Origin: Holdemanella biformis DSM 3989
GTDB lineage: Bacteria > Bacillota_I > Bacilli_A > Erysipelotrichales > Erysipelotrichaceae
NCBI RefSeq assembly: GCF_000156655.1
Contig: NZ_DS996851.1
Span: forward strand, 45,175-91,524
Length of the DNA: 46,350 nt
Direction: 5' to 3'
Of this stretch, positions 33,338-40,709 are shown one piece after another (position 1 is the first letter of the stretch; every line of letters begins with the position of its first letter). The notes under the pieces are model-generated. The model saw only the letters and a list, made by a program, of their open reading frames with translations, did not search any database and was not told the origin of the DNA. Position numbers and translations under genes: made by a program.

Positions 33338-33869
33338 TATTTCTTTGATTATCTTAGCGTCTGGTTTTTCCAGACGCTTTGTTTCAAATAAACTTTTGTA
33401 CGAATTTCATGGTAAGAAACTTATTGAATATGCTTTTGATAAGGCAAGTGCTTTTTTGGATGTGATAGTTGTCACACAATATGAAAAGATAAAAGAAATG
33501 GCTGAAACTTTAGGTTATCGTGTCGTTATGAATGATCATCCTGAATATGGTCAAGGTCATTCTATCGCTTTAGGTGTGGGTGCTTGTCAAAATAATGCAT
33601 GCATACTGATGGTTGCAGATATGCCATATTTAAAATTGGATACGTTAAAGGAAATGGCTTCCATTCAAGATGGAAAGCATATTGTGATTTGTGAATATAA
33701 TGGTATTTTATGTAATCCTATGTTGTTGCCAGAATGTTATTATGAAAAGGCAAAACGGTTATGTAATGATAAAGGGGCCAAACAAATCATTGGTAATGAC
33801 ATGTATTTAACGGTTTCTTTATCAGAAGAAGAATTTATGGATATAGATGAAAAAACAGAGGCTATTTAG
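33330..33869 (+). CDS. Molybdenum cofactor cytidylyltransferase-like protein (MocA/YgfJ)
   Basis: A 179-residue nucleotidyltransferase. The start IILASGFSRRF...NKLL is the MobA/MocA signature loop, and VADMPYL is the metal-binding block. MocA adds CMP to the molybdopterin cofactor used by xanthine dehydrogenases. Its 8-base overlap with the catalytic-subunit gene supports this role. The sulfuration chaperone usual for these enzymes is not in the window. Confidence 0.85.
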   Translation: MNNISLIILASGFSRRFVSNKLLYEFHGKKLIEYAFDKASAFLDVIVVTQYEKIKEMAETLGYRVVMNDHPEYGQGHSIALGVGACQNNACILMVADMPYLKLDTLKEMASIQDGKHIVICEYNGILCNPMLLPECYYEKAKRLCNDKGAKQIIGNDMYLTVSLSEEEFMDIDEKTEAI

Positions 33870-33876
33870 CCTCTGT
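33855..33876. terminator. Bidirectional terminator between mocA-like and kinase genes
   Basis: ACAGAGGC (33855-33862), loop TATTTA, GCCTCTGT (33869-33876). A-run on the left and T-rich on the right; contains both stop codons of convergent genes. Confidence 0.88.
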
Positions 33877-34678
33877 AATGTTTTTCTTTGTCTTTGGCAA
33901 TGTCAAAATAGATTTGTTCGCCTCTTTGTTCATAAAGCATATTTGCCCAATATCCCCAAAGAATATCTTCCATTCTTTCAAATGCCTGCACTTGTACATC
34001 AATCATGGGGTCGATTTCTCCATCAAAATAGGTTTGGTAGAATTGATCTCTTTGGTCAATGTAGTGAATATTGTTCTCTGAAAAGAAACTGGCGATATCA
34101 AAGCGATAATCGTTTTTAGCTGCATATTCATAGTCGATCAAATAGTCTTTTGTATCGCTGTAAAGAATATTTCCTTGTACAAAGTCGTTGTGACATAGTG
34201 TATTTGGCTTATATTCTTTTTTTAATGCTTCTAAAAAGTTTTCTTCATTTGGAAAAGATACGATACATTCTTTGATTTGGGATTTATAGAATTCAATTTT
34301 TCCAAAAGGGTTAAAAATAAATAAAGGTGCTTTTTTAGTATGAAGAGATTTCATTAAATTTGCACATCTAGCGAATTTGTCTTTGTCTTTACATTCATTA
34401 AATGTTTTTACATCTTCAATATAATGAGTGACTTTAATGCCTTCTTTTTCGTCGAATAAAACAGTAGGCACATCTAAATCGGAAACAAGTGTCAAAATTT
34501 TCTTTTCGTGTTCATGTTGTAAGCCAAGTGATTCATGATTCTTTTTAGGCACACGTATCATGTATTTGGTGTCGTTGATTGTCAATATATAGTTATGGTT
34601 ACTGATACCTTTATCTGTTTTTTCAAGTGTATATTTTGTTGTGTTAAATTTTTCTTCGATCCATTTTTCTAAGTTCAT
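33866..34678 (-). CDS. Choline/ethanolamine kinase-like phosphotransferase (LicA/APH fold)
   Basis: A 270-residue protein of the aminoglycoside-phosphotransferase/choline-kinase fold. The catalytic loop is CHNDFVQGNIL with Asp165 and Asn170, and the metal-binding Asp182 is in IDYEYAAKNDYRFDIA. The sequence LIDYEYA is typical of LicA/choline-kinase relatives. It phosphorylates a small alcohol such as choline, ethanolamine or a similar compound; the exact substrate is not evident, and no lic genes adjoin it. It reads on the opposite strand to its neighbours. Confidence 0.8.
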   Translation of the reverse strand: MNLEKWIEEKFNTTKYTLEKTDKGISNHNYILTINDTKYMIRVPKKNHESLGLQHEHEKKILTLVSDLDVPTVLFDEKEGIKVTHYIEDVKTFNECKDKDKFARCANLMKSLHTKKAPLFIFNPFGKIEFYKSQIKECIVSFPNEENFLEALKKEYKPNTLCHNDFVQGNILYSDTKDYLIDYEYAAKNDYRFDIASFFSENNIHYIDQRDQFYQTYFDGEIDPMIDVQVQAFERMEDILWGYWANMLYEQRGEQIYFDIAKDKEKHYRG

Positions 34679-34713
34679 GTGGATATATTAACATTATTAT
34701 TCTTTAAACTCAA

Positions 34714-34737
34714 TGCGGTCGTTATGCCGCTTTTTTT
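34714..34737 (+). terminator. Small hairpin with T-run before the MerR gene
   Basis: GCGG (34715-34718) and CCGC (34727-34730) are followed by seven T. The stem is short. It could end a transcript entering from the kinase promoter region or attenuate the MerR gene; nothing upstream on this strand obviously needs it. Confidence 0.4.
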
Positions 34738-34857
34738 GTTCGCGAAATCTGCAAGGGCTCTTATGGCAAAAAAGTGTGGAAGGAGGGTAGAAGAAATAAC
34801 TTTTTGCTTGCGTTGTTCTTGGAACAAGGCTGTAGATTGGAAAAGGAGTCATGCACT

Positions 34858-35493
34858 ATGAAATATAAGGTGAAATGGATTGAAGATCATATGTCAATCA
34901 CAAGGAATATGATTCGTAGATATGAAAAGAAAGGAGTGATTTTAAGAAATGAAAAGGGAAAAGATCGAGAGTTTGATGAAGATGACTTGATTCAATTATG
35001 GAATATAAGGGTAATGGTAAGTTTAGGCTTTAGTTTGGATGATGTCAAAGAAGTTTTGTGTGGATCAAATTTAAGAGAGGTGAGTGAGAAAAGATTAAGG
35101 GCTTTGAATGAGAAGTGTAGAGATTTACAAGGGAAAATCAATTTTTTAAATGTAGTTAAGACTACAGGGGAAATGCCTTCATGTTTTAAAGTGAGTGCAA
35201 ATAATTTTGAAGAAATCTATAATTTAGGGCTTATACAATATGTAAGTCCGTTTGAAAGAGCAAAAGATATTTGGGTGTTGATGGATATGTTGCAGCTTTT
35301 GGAAAAGTTATGTAATACAAGTGATAAAAAAATAATGGATGAATTGTATGAATGGTTTGGAATAGGCAATGATAGAGAGATATTTGTACAGGTGTTTGAA
35401 ACGTATTTATTGTGTGATGAAAGGTTTGAAGAAATATTTGGAAAGGAAAAATGTTGTGAGTTATCGGCTTTAATAGCTACTTATGGAAAGTGA
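34858..35493 (+). CDS. MerR-family transcriptional regulator
   Basis: A 212-residue protein. The N-terminal winged helix reads KYKVKWIEDHMSITRNMIRRYEKKGVI, then DREFDEDDLIQLWNIRVMVSLGFSLDDVKEVL, as in MerR. The coiled dimer helix follows, and the last about 110 residues are an effector domain I do not recognise, helical with several Cys. The ATG at 34858 follows AAAGGAG (34842-34848). A perfect palindrome, TTGTTC-TTG-GAACAA (34813-34827), sits just upstream and may be its operator. The lipoprotein gene starts 10 bases after its stop and is probably its target or partner. Confidence 0.85.
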   Translation: MKYKVKWIEDHMSITRNMIRRYEKKGVILRNEKGKDREFDEDDLIQLWNIRVMVSLGFSLDDVKEVLCGSNLREVSEKRLRALNEKCRDLQGKINFLNVVKTTGEMPSCFKVSANNFEEIYNLGLIQYVSPFERAKDIWVLMDMLQLLEKLCNTSDKKIMDELYEWFGIGNDREIFVQVFETYLLCDERFEEIFGKEKCCELSALIATYGK

Positions 35494-35503
35494 GTGAATA
35501 ATA

Positions 35504-36232
35504 ATGAAAAAGTTGATGTGTTTAAGTTTGTGCTTCGTTCTTTGCGGATGTGGGGCTATGCCTACTGCACAGAATGTTGAAGTAAAGAAAGTAAATGTAA
35601 ATGTAATTGAGGTATCTGCTTCTTCGCTTGATGAAATAGAGGAGATGGCATCAAAGGATGTTGAGGATACAAAGGAAAAGTTAGAGAGTGAAAGGAATGC
35701 ATTGGGTGAGAAAATTACAGATTTTGATACATATACGAAAAATGTAGATAAGGTAAAAGCATTTTATGACCAGGCTTTAAAACAAACGGAATTGTTGTCA
35801 ATACGACTTAGAGAATATGCATATAAGTATGCTGAACTAGTTATGAATGAAGATGCATCGTATAAGGTGAAATACAAAGATTTGAGTGGTATATATGAGT
35901 ATATTTATGATGATGCGGCTAAGACTATGTATGATATATATGATAAGACACTAAAAGATATGTATGATATATATTATGATGGAGTCATTAAGGCTGCGTA
36001 TGATGTTGTTGATTACGAGCAGTGGTATGACGCACGTTCAGACGCGTACGATGATTGGTATGATGCAAGAAGTGATGCTTATGATATATGGTATGATACT
36101 CGTTCTGATATTTATGATTTTCAATATGATTTGAGAAGTGAAGTATATGATCATGATGACAAAAGAGCTCAAAAGAAGATGGATAAGTTTAAAAAGTCAA
36201 TTCTTCGTATGAAGGAGGATGTGAATGATTAG
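35504..36232 (+). CDS. Lipoprotein with Tyr/Asp-rich 11-residue repeats
   Basis: A 242-residue protein with a lipoprotein signal ending LCGC (lipidated Cys16). Residues about 40-110 are charged and helical. From about residue 142 a pattern of about 11 residues appears, and four clear repeats lie at 174-184, 185-195, 196-206 and 207-217, of the type WYDARSDAYDx. The 11-residue period suggests a hendecad helical rod. A Lys-rich tail follows. I do not recognise the family. It is in an operon with the MerR regulator, so it is probably part of a response to an envelope signal or metabolite. Confidence 0.8.
   Translation: MKKLMCLSLCFVLCGCGAMPTAQNVEVKKVNVNVIEVSASSLDEIEEMASKDVEDTKEKLESERNALGEKITDFDTYTKNVDKVKAFYDQALKQTELLSIRLREYAYKYAELVMNEDASYKVKYKDLSGIYEYIYDDAAKTMYDIYDKTLKDMYDIYYDGVIKAAYDVVDYEQWYDARSDAYDDWYDARSDAYDIWYDTRSDIYDFQYDLRSEVYDHDDKRAQKKMDKFKKSILRMKEDVND
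36023..36154 (+). repeat. Four tandem 33-base coding repeats
   Basis: Each unit encodes (W/Q)YD(A/T/L)RS(D/E)xYDx. At DNA level the units differ mostly at synonymous sites (for example GCACGTTCA against GCAAGAAGT for Ala-Arg-Ser), so the repeats are old and kept at the protein level. Confidence 0.85.
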
Positions 36233-36262
36233 AGAGAATCAATGATTTTCTCTATTTTTTTT
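36230..36262 (+). terminator. Terminator after the repeat lipoprotein
   Basis: TAGAGAGAAT (36230-36239), loop CAATG, ATTTTCTCTA (36245-36254), then eight T. Confidence 0.9.
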
Positions 36263-36271
36263 AAAATGCGC

Positions 36272-36344
36272 TTGCATCACTGGATGTAGTGGTGTATAGT
36301 AGTTAGGCATGCGTGGGAGAATGCGTAACTGTTCGTATTACCAC
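36272..36344 (+). promoter_or_regulatory. Promoter and leader of the rplK-rplA operon (candidate L1-type binding site)
   Basis: TTGCAT (36272-36277) and TATAGT (36295-36300) have a 17-base spacer. The leader holds GTGGGAG (36313-36319) and ATTACCAC (36337-36344), closing a stem GTGG/CCAC. This pattern is like the leader where L1 represses L11-L1 translation in bacteria. That role here is inference. Confidence 0.6.
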
Positions 36345-36375
36345 AGCATAGGACAAAATATAGGAGGAACGTCTT

Positions 36376-36795
36376 ATGAGCAAGAAAAAAGTTACAAAAG
36401 TTTGTAAGTTGCAGTTCCAAGCTGGTGGAGCTAAACCAGGTCCAGCATTAGCAAGTGCTGGTATCAACATGCCTCAGTTCTGTACAGCTTTCAATGATGC
36501 AACAAAAGATCGTAAAGGTGATATTGTTCCAGTTGTCATTACTGCTTATGAAGATAAGAGTTTTGATTTCGTATTGAAAACAACACCTGCTGCTAACTTA
36601 TTGAAAAAAGCAGCAAACGTACAAAAAGCAAGTGGAGATCAAAAAGTAGTTGCTGGTACAATTACAGTTGATCAATTAAAAGAAATTGCTGAGTACAAAA
36701 TGCCAGACTTGAATGCCAACGATGTAGAAGCTGCAATGCGTATTGTTGCTGGTACTGCACGTAACATGGGTATCAAGGTTGAAGGATTTGAATAG
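36376..36795 (+). CDS. rplK: 50S ribosomal protein L11
   Basis: This 139-residue protein binds the GTPase centre of 23S r[24 protein letters not shown], the C-terminal domain and [12 protein letters not shown] match L11. A TAGGAGGA Shine-Dalgarno precedes the ATG. The secE and nusG genes that usually lie upstream are not here; a lipoprotein gene is. Confidence 0.97.
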   Translation: MSKKKVTKVCKLQFQAGGAKPGPALASAGINMPQFCTAFNDATKDRKGDIVPVVITAYEDKSFDFVLKTTPAANLLKKAANVQKASGDQKVVAGTITVDQLKEIAEYKMPDLNANDVEAAMRIVAGTARNMGIKVEGFE

Positions 36796-36809
36796 GAGGA
36801 ACATCAATA

Positions 36810-37496
36810 ATGGCAAAAGTAAGTAAGAGATATGCTGAAGCAGCTAAATTAGTTGATCGTTCAAAAACTTATTCAATTGAAGAAGCTGTTAAATTAGCTA
36901 AAGAAACTAGTAAAACAAAATTCGACGCAAGTGTTGAAGTAAGTTTCCGTTTAAACGTAGACCCTCGTCACGCTGATCAACAAATCCGTGGGGCAATGGT
37001 ATTACCTAATGGAACTGGTAAAACACAACGCGTTTGTGTAGTTGCACAAGGCGAAAAAGAAAAAGAAGCTCAGGCTGCTGGTGCTGATTTCGTTGGTGGT
37101 GCAGATATTATCGAAAAAATCTCTAAAGGTTGGTTCGATTTTGATGTATTGGTAGCTACTCCAGATATGATGGGTCAATTAGGACGTTTAGGACGTGTTT
37201 TAGGTCCTAAAGGATTAATGCCAAACCCTAAGACTGGTACAGTAACAATGGATGTTGCTAAGGCTATTGATGAAATCAAAAAAGGTAAAGTTACTTACCG
37301 TGTAGATAAAGAAGGAAATATCAACTTAGCTATCGGTAAAACAAGCTTTACAGATGAAGCATTAGTTGAAAACTTCAATGCAATCTTCAATACAATTGCT
37401 AAGGCTCGTCCTACAACTGTTAAAGGTGCATACATGAAGAACTTAGTTGTTTCAACAACAATGGGTCCTGGAATCCACGTTGAAATCGTTAAGTAA
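36810..37496 (+). CDS. rplA: 50S ribosomal protein L1
   Basis: A 228-residue L1, with the conserved [18 protein letters not shown] and [21 protein letters not shown] blocks. L1 forms the mobile stalk at the E site and is the usual autoregulator of its operon. It lies 14 bases after rplK. Confidence 0.98.
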   Translation: MAKVSKRYAEAAKLVDRSKTYSIEEAVKLAKETSKTKFDASVEVSFRLNVDPRHADQQIRGAMVLPNGTGKTQRVCVVAQGEKEKEAQAAGADFVGGADIIEKISKGWFDFDVLVATPDMMGQLGRLGRVLGPKGLMPNPKTGTVTMDVAKAIDEIKKGKVTYRVDKEGNINLAIGKTSFTDEALVENFNAIFNTIAKARPTTVKGAYMKNLVVSTTMGPGIHVEIVK

Positions 37497-37640
37497 TTGA
37501 CAAATCTAGTAAAATAAATTAAACTACAGATTGTTATCAATATTCCAAAGACAGTAACGGCGTATGCTTAATAATGTTACCGAGGGTATGATGCATTGAC
37601 TTTGCACAATTAGCCCGTCTTTGATGCGGGCTTTTCTTTT
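37497..37640 (+). promoter_or_regulatory. Promoter and L10 leader with attenuator
   Basis: TTGACA (37497-37502) and TAAACT (37520-37525) give a 17-base spaced promoter. The leader contains CCAAAGACAGTAAC (about 37545-37558) and GTTACCGAGGG (about 37575-37585), which match the Firmicutes L10-leader pattern, and ends in AGCCCG (37612-37617) with CGGGCT (37627-37632) and TTTCTTTT, an attenuator. L10/L12 binding would reduce expression. Confidence 0.85.
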
Positions 37641-37678
37641 GAATATTGTTACAATAGATGAAAGAAGAGGTGGATCGA

Positions 37679-38218
37679 ATGAACAAAGACATCCTTGCAC
37701 AAAAGGAAGCTGACGTTATCGCCTTATCTGAAAAAATGGAATCTGCTAGTAGTATTGTATTAGTAGAATACCGTGGATTATCAGTAAAGGAAGTAACAGA
37801 ACTTCGTCGTGCTTTGCGTGAAGAAGACGTTGAATTCAAAGTTTACCGTAACGCAATCGCTCGTCGTGCAGCTGAAAAATTAGGTCACGAAGATTTCGCA
37901 AAAACTTTAGTTGGACCTAACGCATTGGCATTTGGTAAAGATCCAGTTGCTCCTGCTCGTGTATTAGCTAAATTTGCTAAAAAACATGAAGCATTGGTAT
38001 TAAAAACTGGTATCGTGGATGGAGCTATGGTAGACGAAGCTACTATCCAAAAATTGTCTGCATTACCTAACAAAGAAGGTATGTTGGCTAAATTCGCATC
38101 TTGCTTAAATGCTCCAGTTATCAAATTTGCTATGACTGTTAAAGCATTGGCAGAAGCTAAAGAAAACGGATCTGTAAAAACAGAAGAAGCACCAGCTACT
38201 GAAGAAGCTGCTGCGTAA
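37679..38218 (+). CDS. rplJ: 50S ribosomal protein L10
   Basis: A 179-residue L10: SSIVLVEYRGLSVKEVTELRRALRE, FKVYRNAIARRA and GPNALAF are conserved. It anchors L7/L12 dimers to the ribosome. The ATG at 37679 follows AGAGGTGG (37666-37673); the in-frame ATG at 37658 has no such signal. The tail is Ala/Glu-rich (EEAPATEEAAA). Confidence 0.97.
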   Translation: MNKDILAQKEADVIALSEKMESASSIVLVEYRGLSVKEVTELRRALREEDVEFKVYRNAIARRAAEKLGHEDFAKTLVGPNALAFGKDPVAPARVLAKFAKKHEALVLKTGIVDGAMVDEATIQKLSALPNKEGMLAKFASCLNAPVIKFAMTVKALAEAKENGSVKTEEAPATEEAAA

Positions 38219-38240
38219 TTAATTATAGGAGGAAAATAAA

Positions 38241-38609
38241 ATGGCTAAATTAACTCAAGAAGAAATTCTTTCTTATTTAGAAGAAGCAACAATTTTAGAA
38301 TTAAACGACTTAGTAAGTGCAATCGAAGAAAAATTTGGTGTAGTAGCTGCTGCTGCTGTTGCTGCTCCAGCTGCTGCTGCTGAAGAAGCTGCAGGACCTA
38401 GCGAAGTAACTGTTACATTAACAGATGTTGGTGGAACAAAAGTTGCTGTAATCAAAGCCGTACGTGAAATCACTGGTTTAGGATTAGTTGACGCTAAGAA
38501 ATTAGTAGATGGTGTTCCAGCTGCTATTAAAGAAAACGTATCTCCAGAAGAAGCAGAATCAATTAAAGAAAAATTAGTTGCTGCTGGAGCTACTGTAGAA
38601 ATTAAGTAA
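38241..38609 (+). CDS. rplL: 50S ribosomal protein L7/L12
   Basis: A 122-residue stalk protein: N-terminal dimer domain, Ala-rich hinge (about residues 34-50) and the factor-binding C-terminal domain with [27 protein letters not shown]. It lies 22 bases after rplJ and is followed by a terminator, whereas in many Firmicutes rpoB and rpoC follow in the same transcript. Confidence 0.98.
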   Translation: MAKLTQEEILSYLEEATILELNDLVSAIEEKFGVVAAAAVAAPAAAAEEAAGPSEVTVTLTDVGGTKVAVIKAVREITGLGLVDAKKLVDGVPAAIKENVSPEEAESIKEKLVAAGATVEIK

Positions 38610-38630
38610 TTTAAGCTTAATTTGTTATTG

Positions 38631-38661
38631 AAGCCTTTGTCCTTGGATAAGGGCTTTTTTT
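38631..38661 (+). terminator. Terminator after rplL
   Basis: AAGCCTT (38631-38637) with AAGGGCTT (38649-38656) and GTCC/GGA inside, then a T-run. Confidence 0.85.
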
Positions 38662-38709
38662 CTGTTCATTTAATGAATATGGATTTAAATGATACTATTA
38701 TGATATTAA

Positions 38710-38744
38710 AAAAGACATCATTCTAAGTTAGGGTGATGTCTTTT
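38710..38744. terminator. Terminator of HAD phosphatase gene (bidirectional)
   Basis: AAAAGACATCA (38710-38720) with TGATGTCTTTT (38734-38744). On the minus strand the T-run continues through the A-run at 38708-38713. Confidence 0.85.
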
Positions 38745-38752
38745 ATAGATGT

Positions 38753-39556
38753 TTATTCGTCTTTTAATATTTTTGTGACTGCATTATAGATTCCGTTATC
38801 GTATGTAGATGTTGTGGCAAAATTGGCATAGCTCTTTACAAAATCACTTGCATTTCCCATTGCGACGCCAATATCGGCTTTCTTTAACATGTGGATATCA
38901 TTTGTACTGTCTCCAAAACAGATGGCATCTTTCCATGTGAATCCTGTTTTTTCTAGAATCATTTCAATACCTTTTGATTTATCATTATCAGCATTGAAGA
39001 TATCAAAGCAGAATCCATCGGTTTTAACATTAATTAAATCGTTTCTTAGATTTGGATGAGTCTCCATGAATTGGTCAACTAATTTTTTATCTTTAGTAAG
39101 AACTACGGCGTTAAAGGCTTTGTGTCTTAAATGATAAGATTGACTAGGGTCATAGAACAGTGAATCTAGCACGTTACAGTATTTACAGAAGTCATACATT
39201 GGGTAAAAGTTATTGTAAATGTATGTAGCATCGCCAAAGTGAAACATTAGACCGGTTTCGTGTTTTTTGCTGAAATTGACTAAGTCATTCACGTTGCCTT
39301 GTAAGATTGGGTAGCTTCCGATTTCTTGAAAGTCTTTGTCTAGAATGTAACTTCCGTTAATCAATACATAATAATCAAATTGAACACGTTGTAATATAAG
39401 TTTCATTTGATTTAAGGGACGGCCAGTAGCCGCACAGACAATATATCCTTTATCTTTTAGTGTCTGTATAGCGTCTAATGCGCTTTCTTGAATAACGTCA
39501 TTTTCGGTTTGATAAAGTGTTCCGTCCATGTCGAAAAATACAATTTTGTGTTTCAT
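38753..39556 (-). CDS. HAD-family phosphatase, Cof type
   Basis: A 267-residue haloacid-dehalogenase phosphatase. Motif I is FFDMDGTLY with the nucleophile Asp9; motif II is AATGRPLNQ; motif IV is CFGDSTNDIHMLKKADIGVAMGNA. The large cap domain marks the Cof (IIB) group, which dephosphorylates sugar phosphates, FMN or similar. The ATG at 39556 is preferred over one 18 bases upstream because AGAGGTAAG precedes it. It stands, reversed, where rpoB-rpoC are often found. Confidence 0.9.
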   Translation of the reverse strand: MKHKIVFFDMDGTLYQTENDVIQESALDAIQTLKDKGYIVCAATGRPLNQMKLILQRVQFDYYVLINGSYILDKDFQEIGSYPILQGNVNDLVNFSKKHETGLMFHFGDATYIYNNFYPMYDFCKYCNVLDSLFYDPSQSYHLRHKAFNAVVLTKDKKLVDQFMETHPNLRNDLINVKTDGFCFDIFNADNDKSKGIEMILEKTGFTWKDAICFGDSTNDIHMLKKADIGVAMGNASDFVKSYANFATTSTYDNGIYNAVTKILKDE

Positions 39557-39644
39557 AAACTTACCTCTATTCATGTCTATATTATACTTTAATGAATGGG
39601 GAATGCGTATAAAAATTTATTATAAAAAAATCAATAAAAAAGAT

Positions 39645-39781
39645 TTGACAAATCATCTCGAATACTGTATCTTAATATTGCATGCGAAAATAGGTTCTGA
39701 AAAGAGCCTATATTTAATGGATGGGCAAGACCCACCCGGCTTCGTTTGCTTGGAAATTGAAAATTTTGAAAGGAGGATCTT
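39645..39781 (+). promoter_or_regulatory. Promoter and leader of rpsL-rpsG-fusA
   Basis: TTGACA (39645-39650) and TATCTT (39668-39673), 17-base spacer. The leader has a hairpin ATAGGTTCT, GAAA, AGAGCCTAT (about 39690-39711) without a T-run and a GGGCAAGACCCACCC stretch. It may bind a ribosomal protein (S7 or S12), which is inference. AAAGGAGGA precedes the start. Confidence 0.6.
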
Positions 39782-40195
39782 ATGCCTACAATCAACCAGT
39801 TGATTCGTAAAGGTCGTAAGGCCAGTCAAAACGTTTCAAAGTCTCCAGCTTTGAACCGTGGTTACAACTCATTGCAGTCTAAACCAACAAACCTATCAAG
39901 TCCACAAAAACGTGGAGTTTGTACACGTGTTGGTACTATGACACCTAAGAAACCAAACTCAGCACTTCGTAAATATGCGCGTGTTCGTTTAAGTAATGGT
40001 ATGGAAGTTACAGCTTACATTCCAGGTATCGGACACAACTTACAGGAACACAGTGTTGTATTGATTCGTGGTGGACGTGTTAAAGACTTACCAGGTGTTC
40101 GTTACCACATCGTTCGTGGAACTTTGGACTGTGCTGGTGTAAATGACCGTAAACAATCTCGTTCATTATACGGAACTAAAAGACCTAAGAAATAG
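39782..40195 (+). CDS. rpsL: 30S ribosomal protein S12
   Basis: A 137-residue S12. The decoding-centre loop [11 protein letters not shown] has Lys57 at the position of E. coli Lys42/43, so this allele is wild-type for streptomycin. It heads the str operon. Confidence 0.98.
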   Translation: MPTINQLIRKGRKASQNVSKSPALNRGYNSLQSKPTNLSSPQKRGVCTRVGTMTPKKPNSALRKYARVRLSNGMEVTAYIPGIGHNLQEHSVVLIRGGRVKDLPGVRYHIVRGTLDCAGVNDRKQSRSLYGTKRPKK

Positions 40196-40220
40196 ATCAA
40201 TCGTGAAAGGAGGAAATTAG

Positions 40221-40691
40221 ATGCCTAGAAAAGGACACATTGCGAAACGTGACGTACTAGTCGACCCAATTTATAACTCTAAGTTGGTTACTCGTTTGAT
40301 CAACAAAATCATGATTGATGGTAAAAAAGGGGTTGCACAAACTATTTTGTACAACGCGTTTGAAATCGTAGAAGTAAAAACAGGAAAAGCACCAATGGAG
40401 GTTTTCGAACAAGCTTTAGAAAACGTTATGCCTCAATTGGAATTGAAAGTTAGACGTGTAGGTGGAGCCAACTACCAAGTACCAGTTGAAGTAAGCGACG
40501 AACGTCGTTTGACTTTAGGACTTCGTTGGATCGTAAACTACGCACGTTTACGTAACGAAAAAACAATGGAACAGAGATTAGCAGCTGAAATTATTGATGC
40601 TTCTAATGGAACTGGTGCCAGTGTTAAAAAACGTGAAGACACTCACAAAATGGCAGAAGCTAACAAGGCTTATGCTCACTACCGTTGGTAA
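40221..40691 (+). CDS. rpsG: 30S ribosomal protein S7
   Basis: A 156-residue S7: [25 protein letters not shown] at the N-terminus and the tail [16 protein letters not shown]. It nucleates assembly of the 30S head. It lies 25 bases after rpsL with AAAGGAGG. Confidence 0.98.
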   Translation: MPRKGHIAKRDVLVDPIYNSKLVTRLINKIMIDGKKGVAQTILYNAFEIVEVKTGKAPMEVFEQALENVMPQLELKVRRVGGANYQVPVEVSDERRLTLGLRWIVNYARLRNEKTMEQRLAAEIIDASNGTGASVKKREDTHKMAEANKAYAHYRW

Positions 40692-40709
40692 GAGAAGGAG
40701 TAAAGAAAT

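Noticed and set aside
34679-34861. 60-residue open frame before the MerR gene
   Set aside because: It crosses the small hairpin and has no Shine-Dalgarno; it overlaps the MerR control region.
39528-39803. 91-residue open frame upstream of rpsL
   Set aside because: It overlaps the rpsL promoter and leader and the HAD gene start, with no Shine-Dalgarno; composition is that of random AT-rich DNA.
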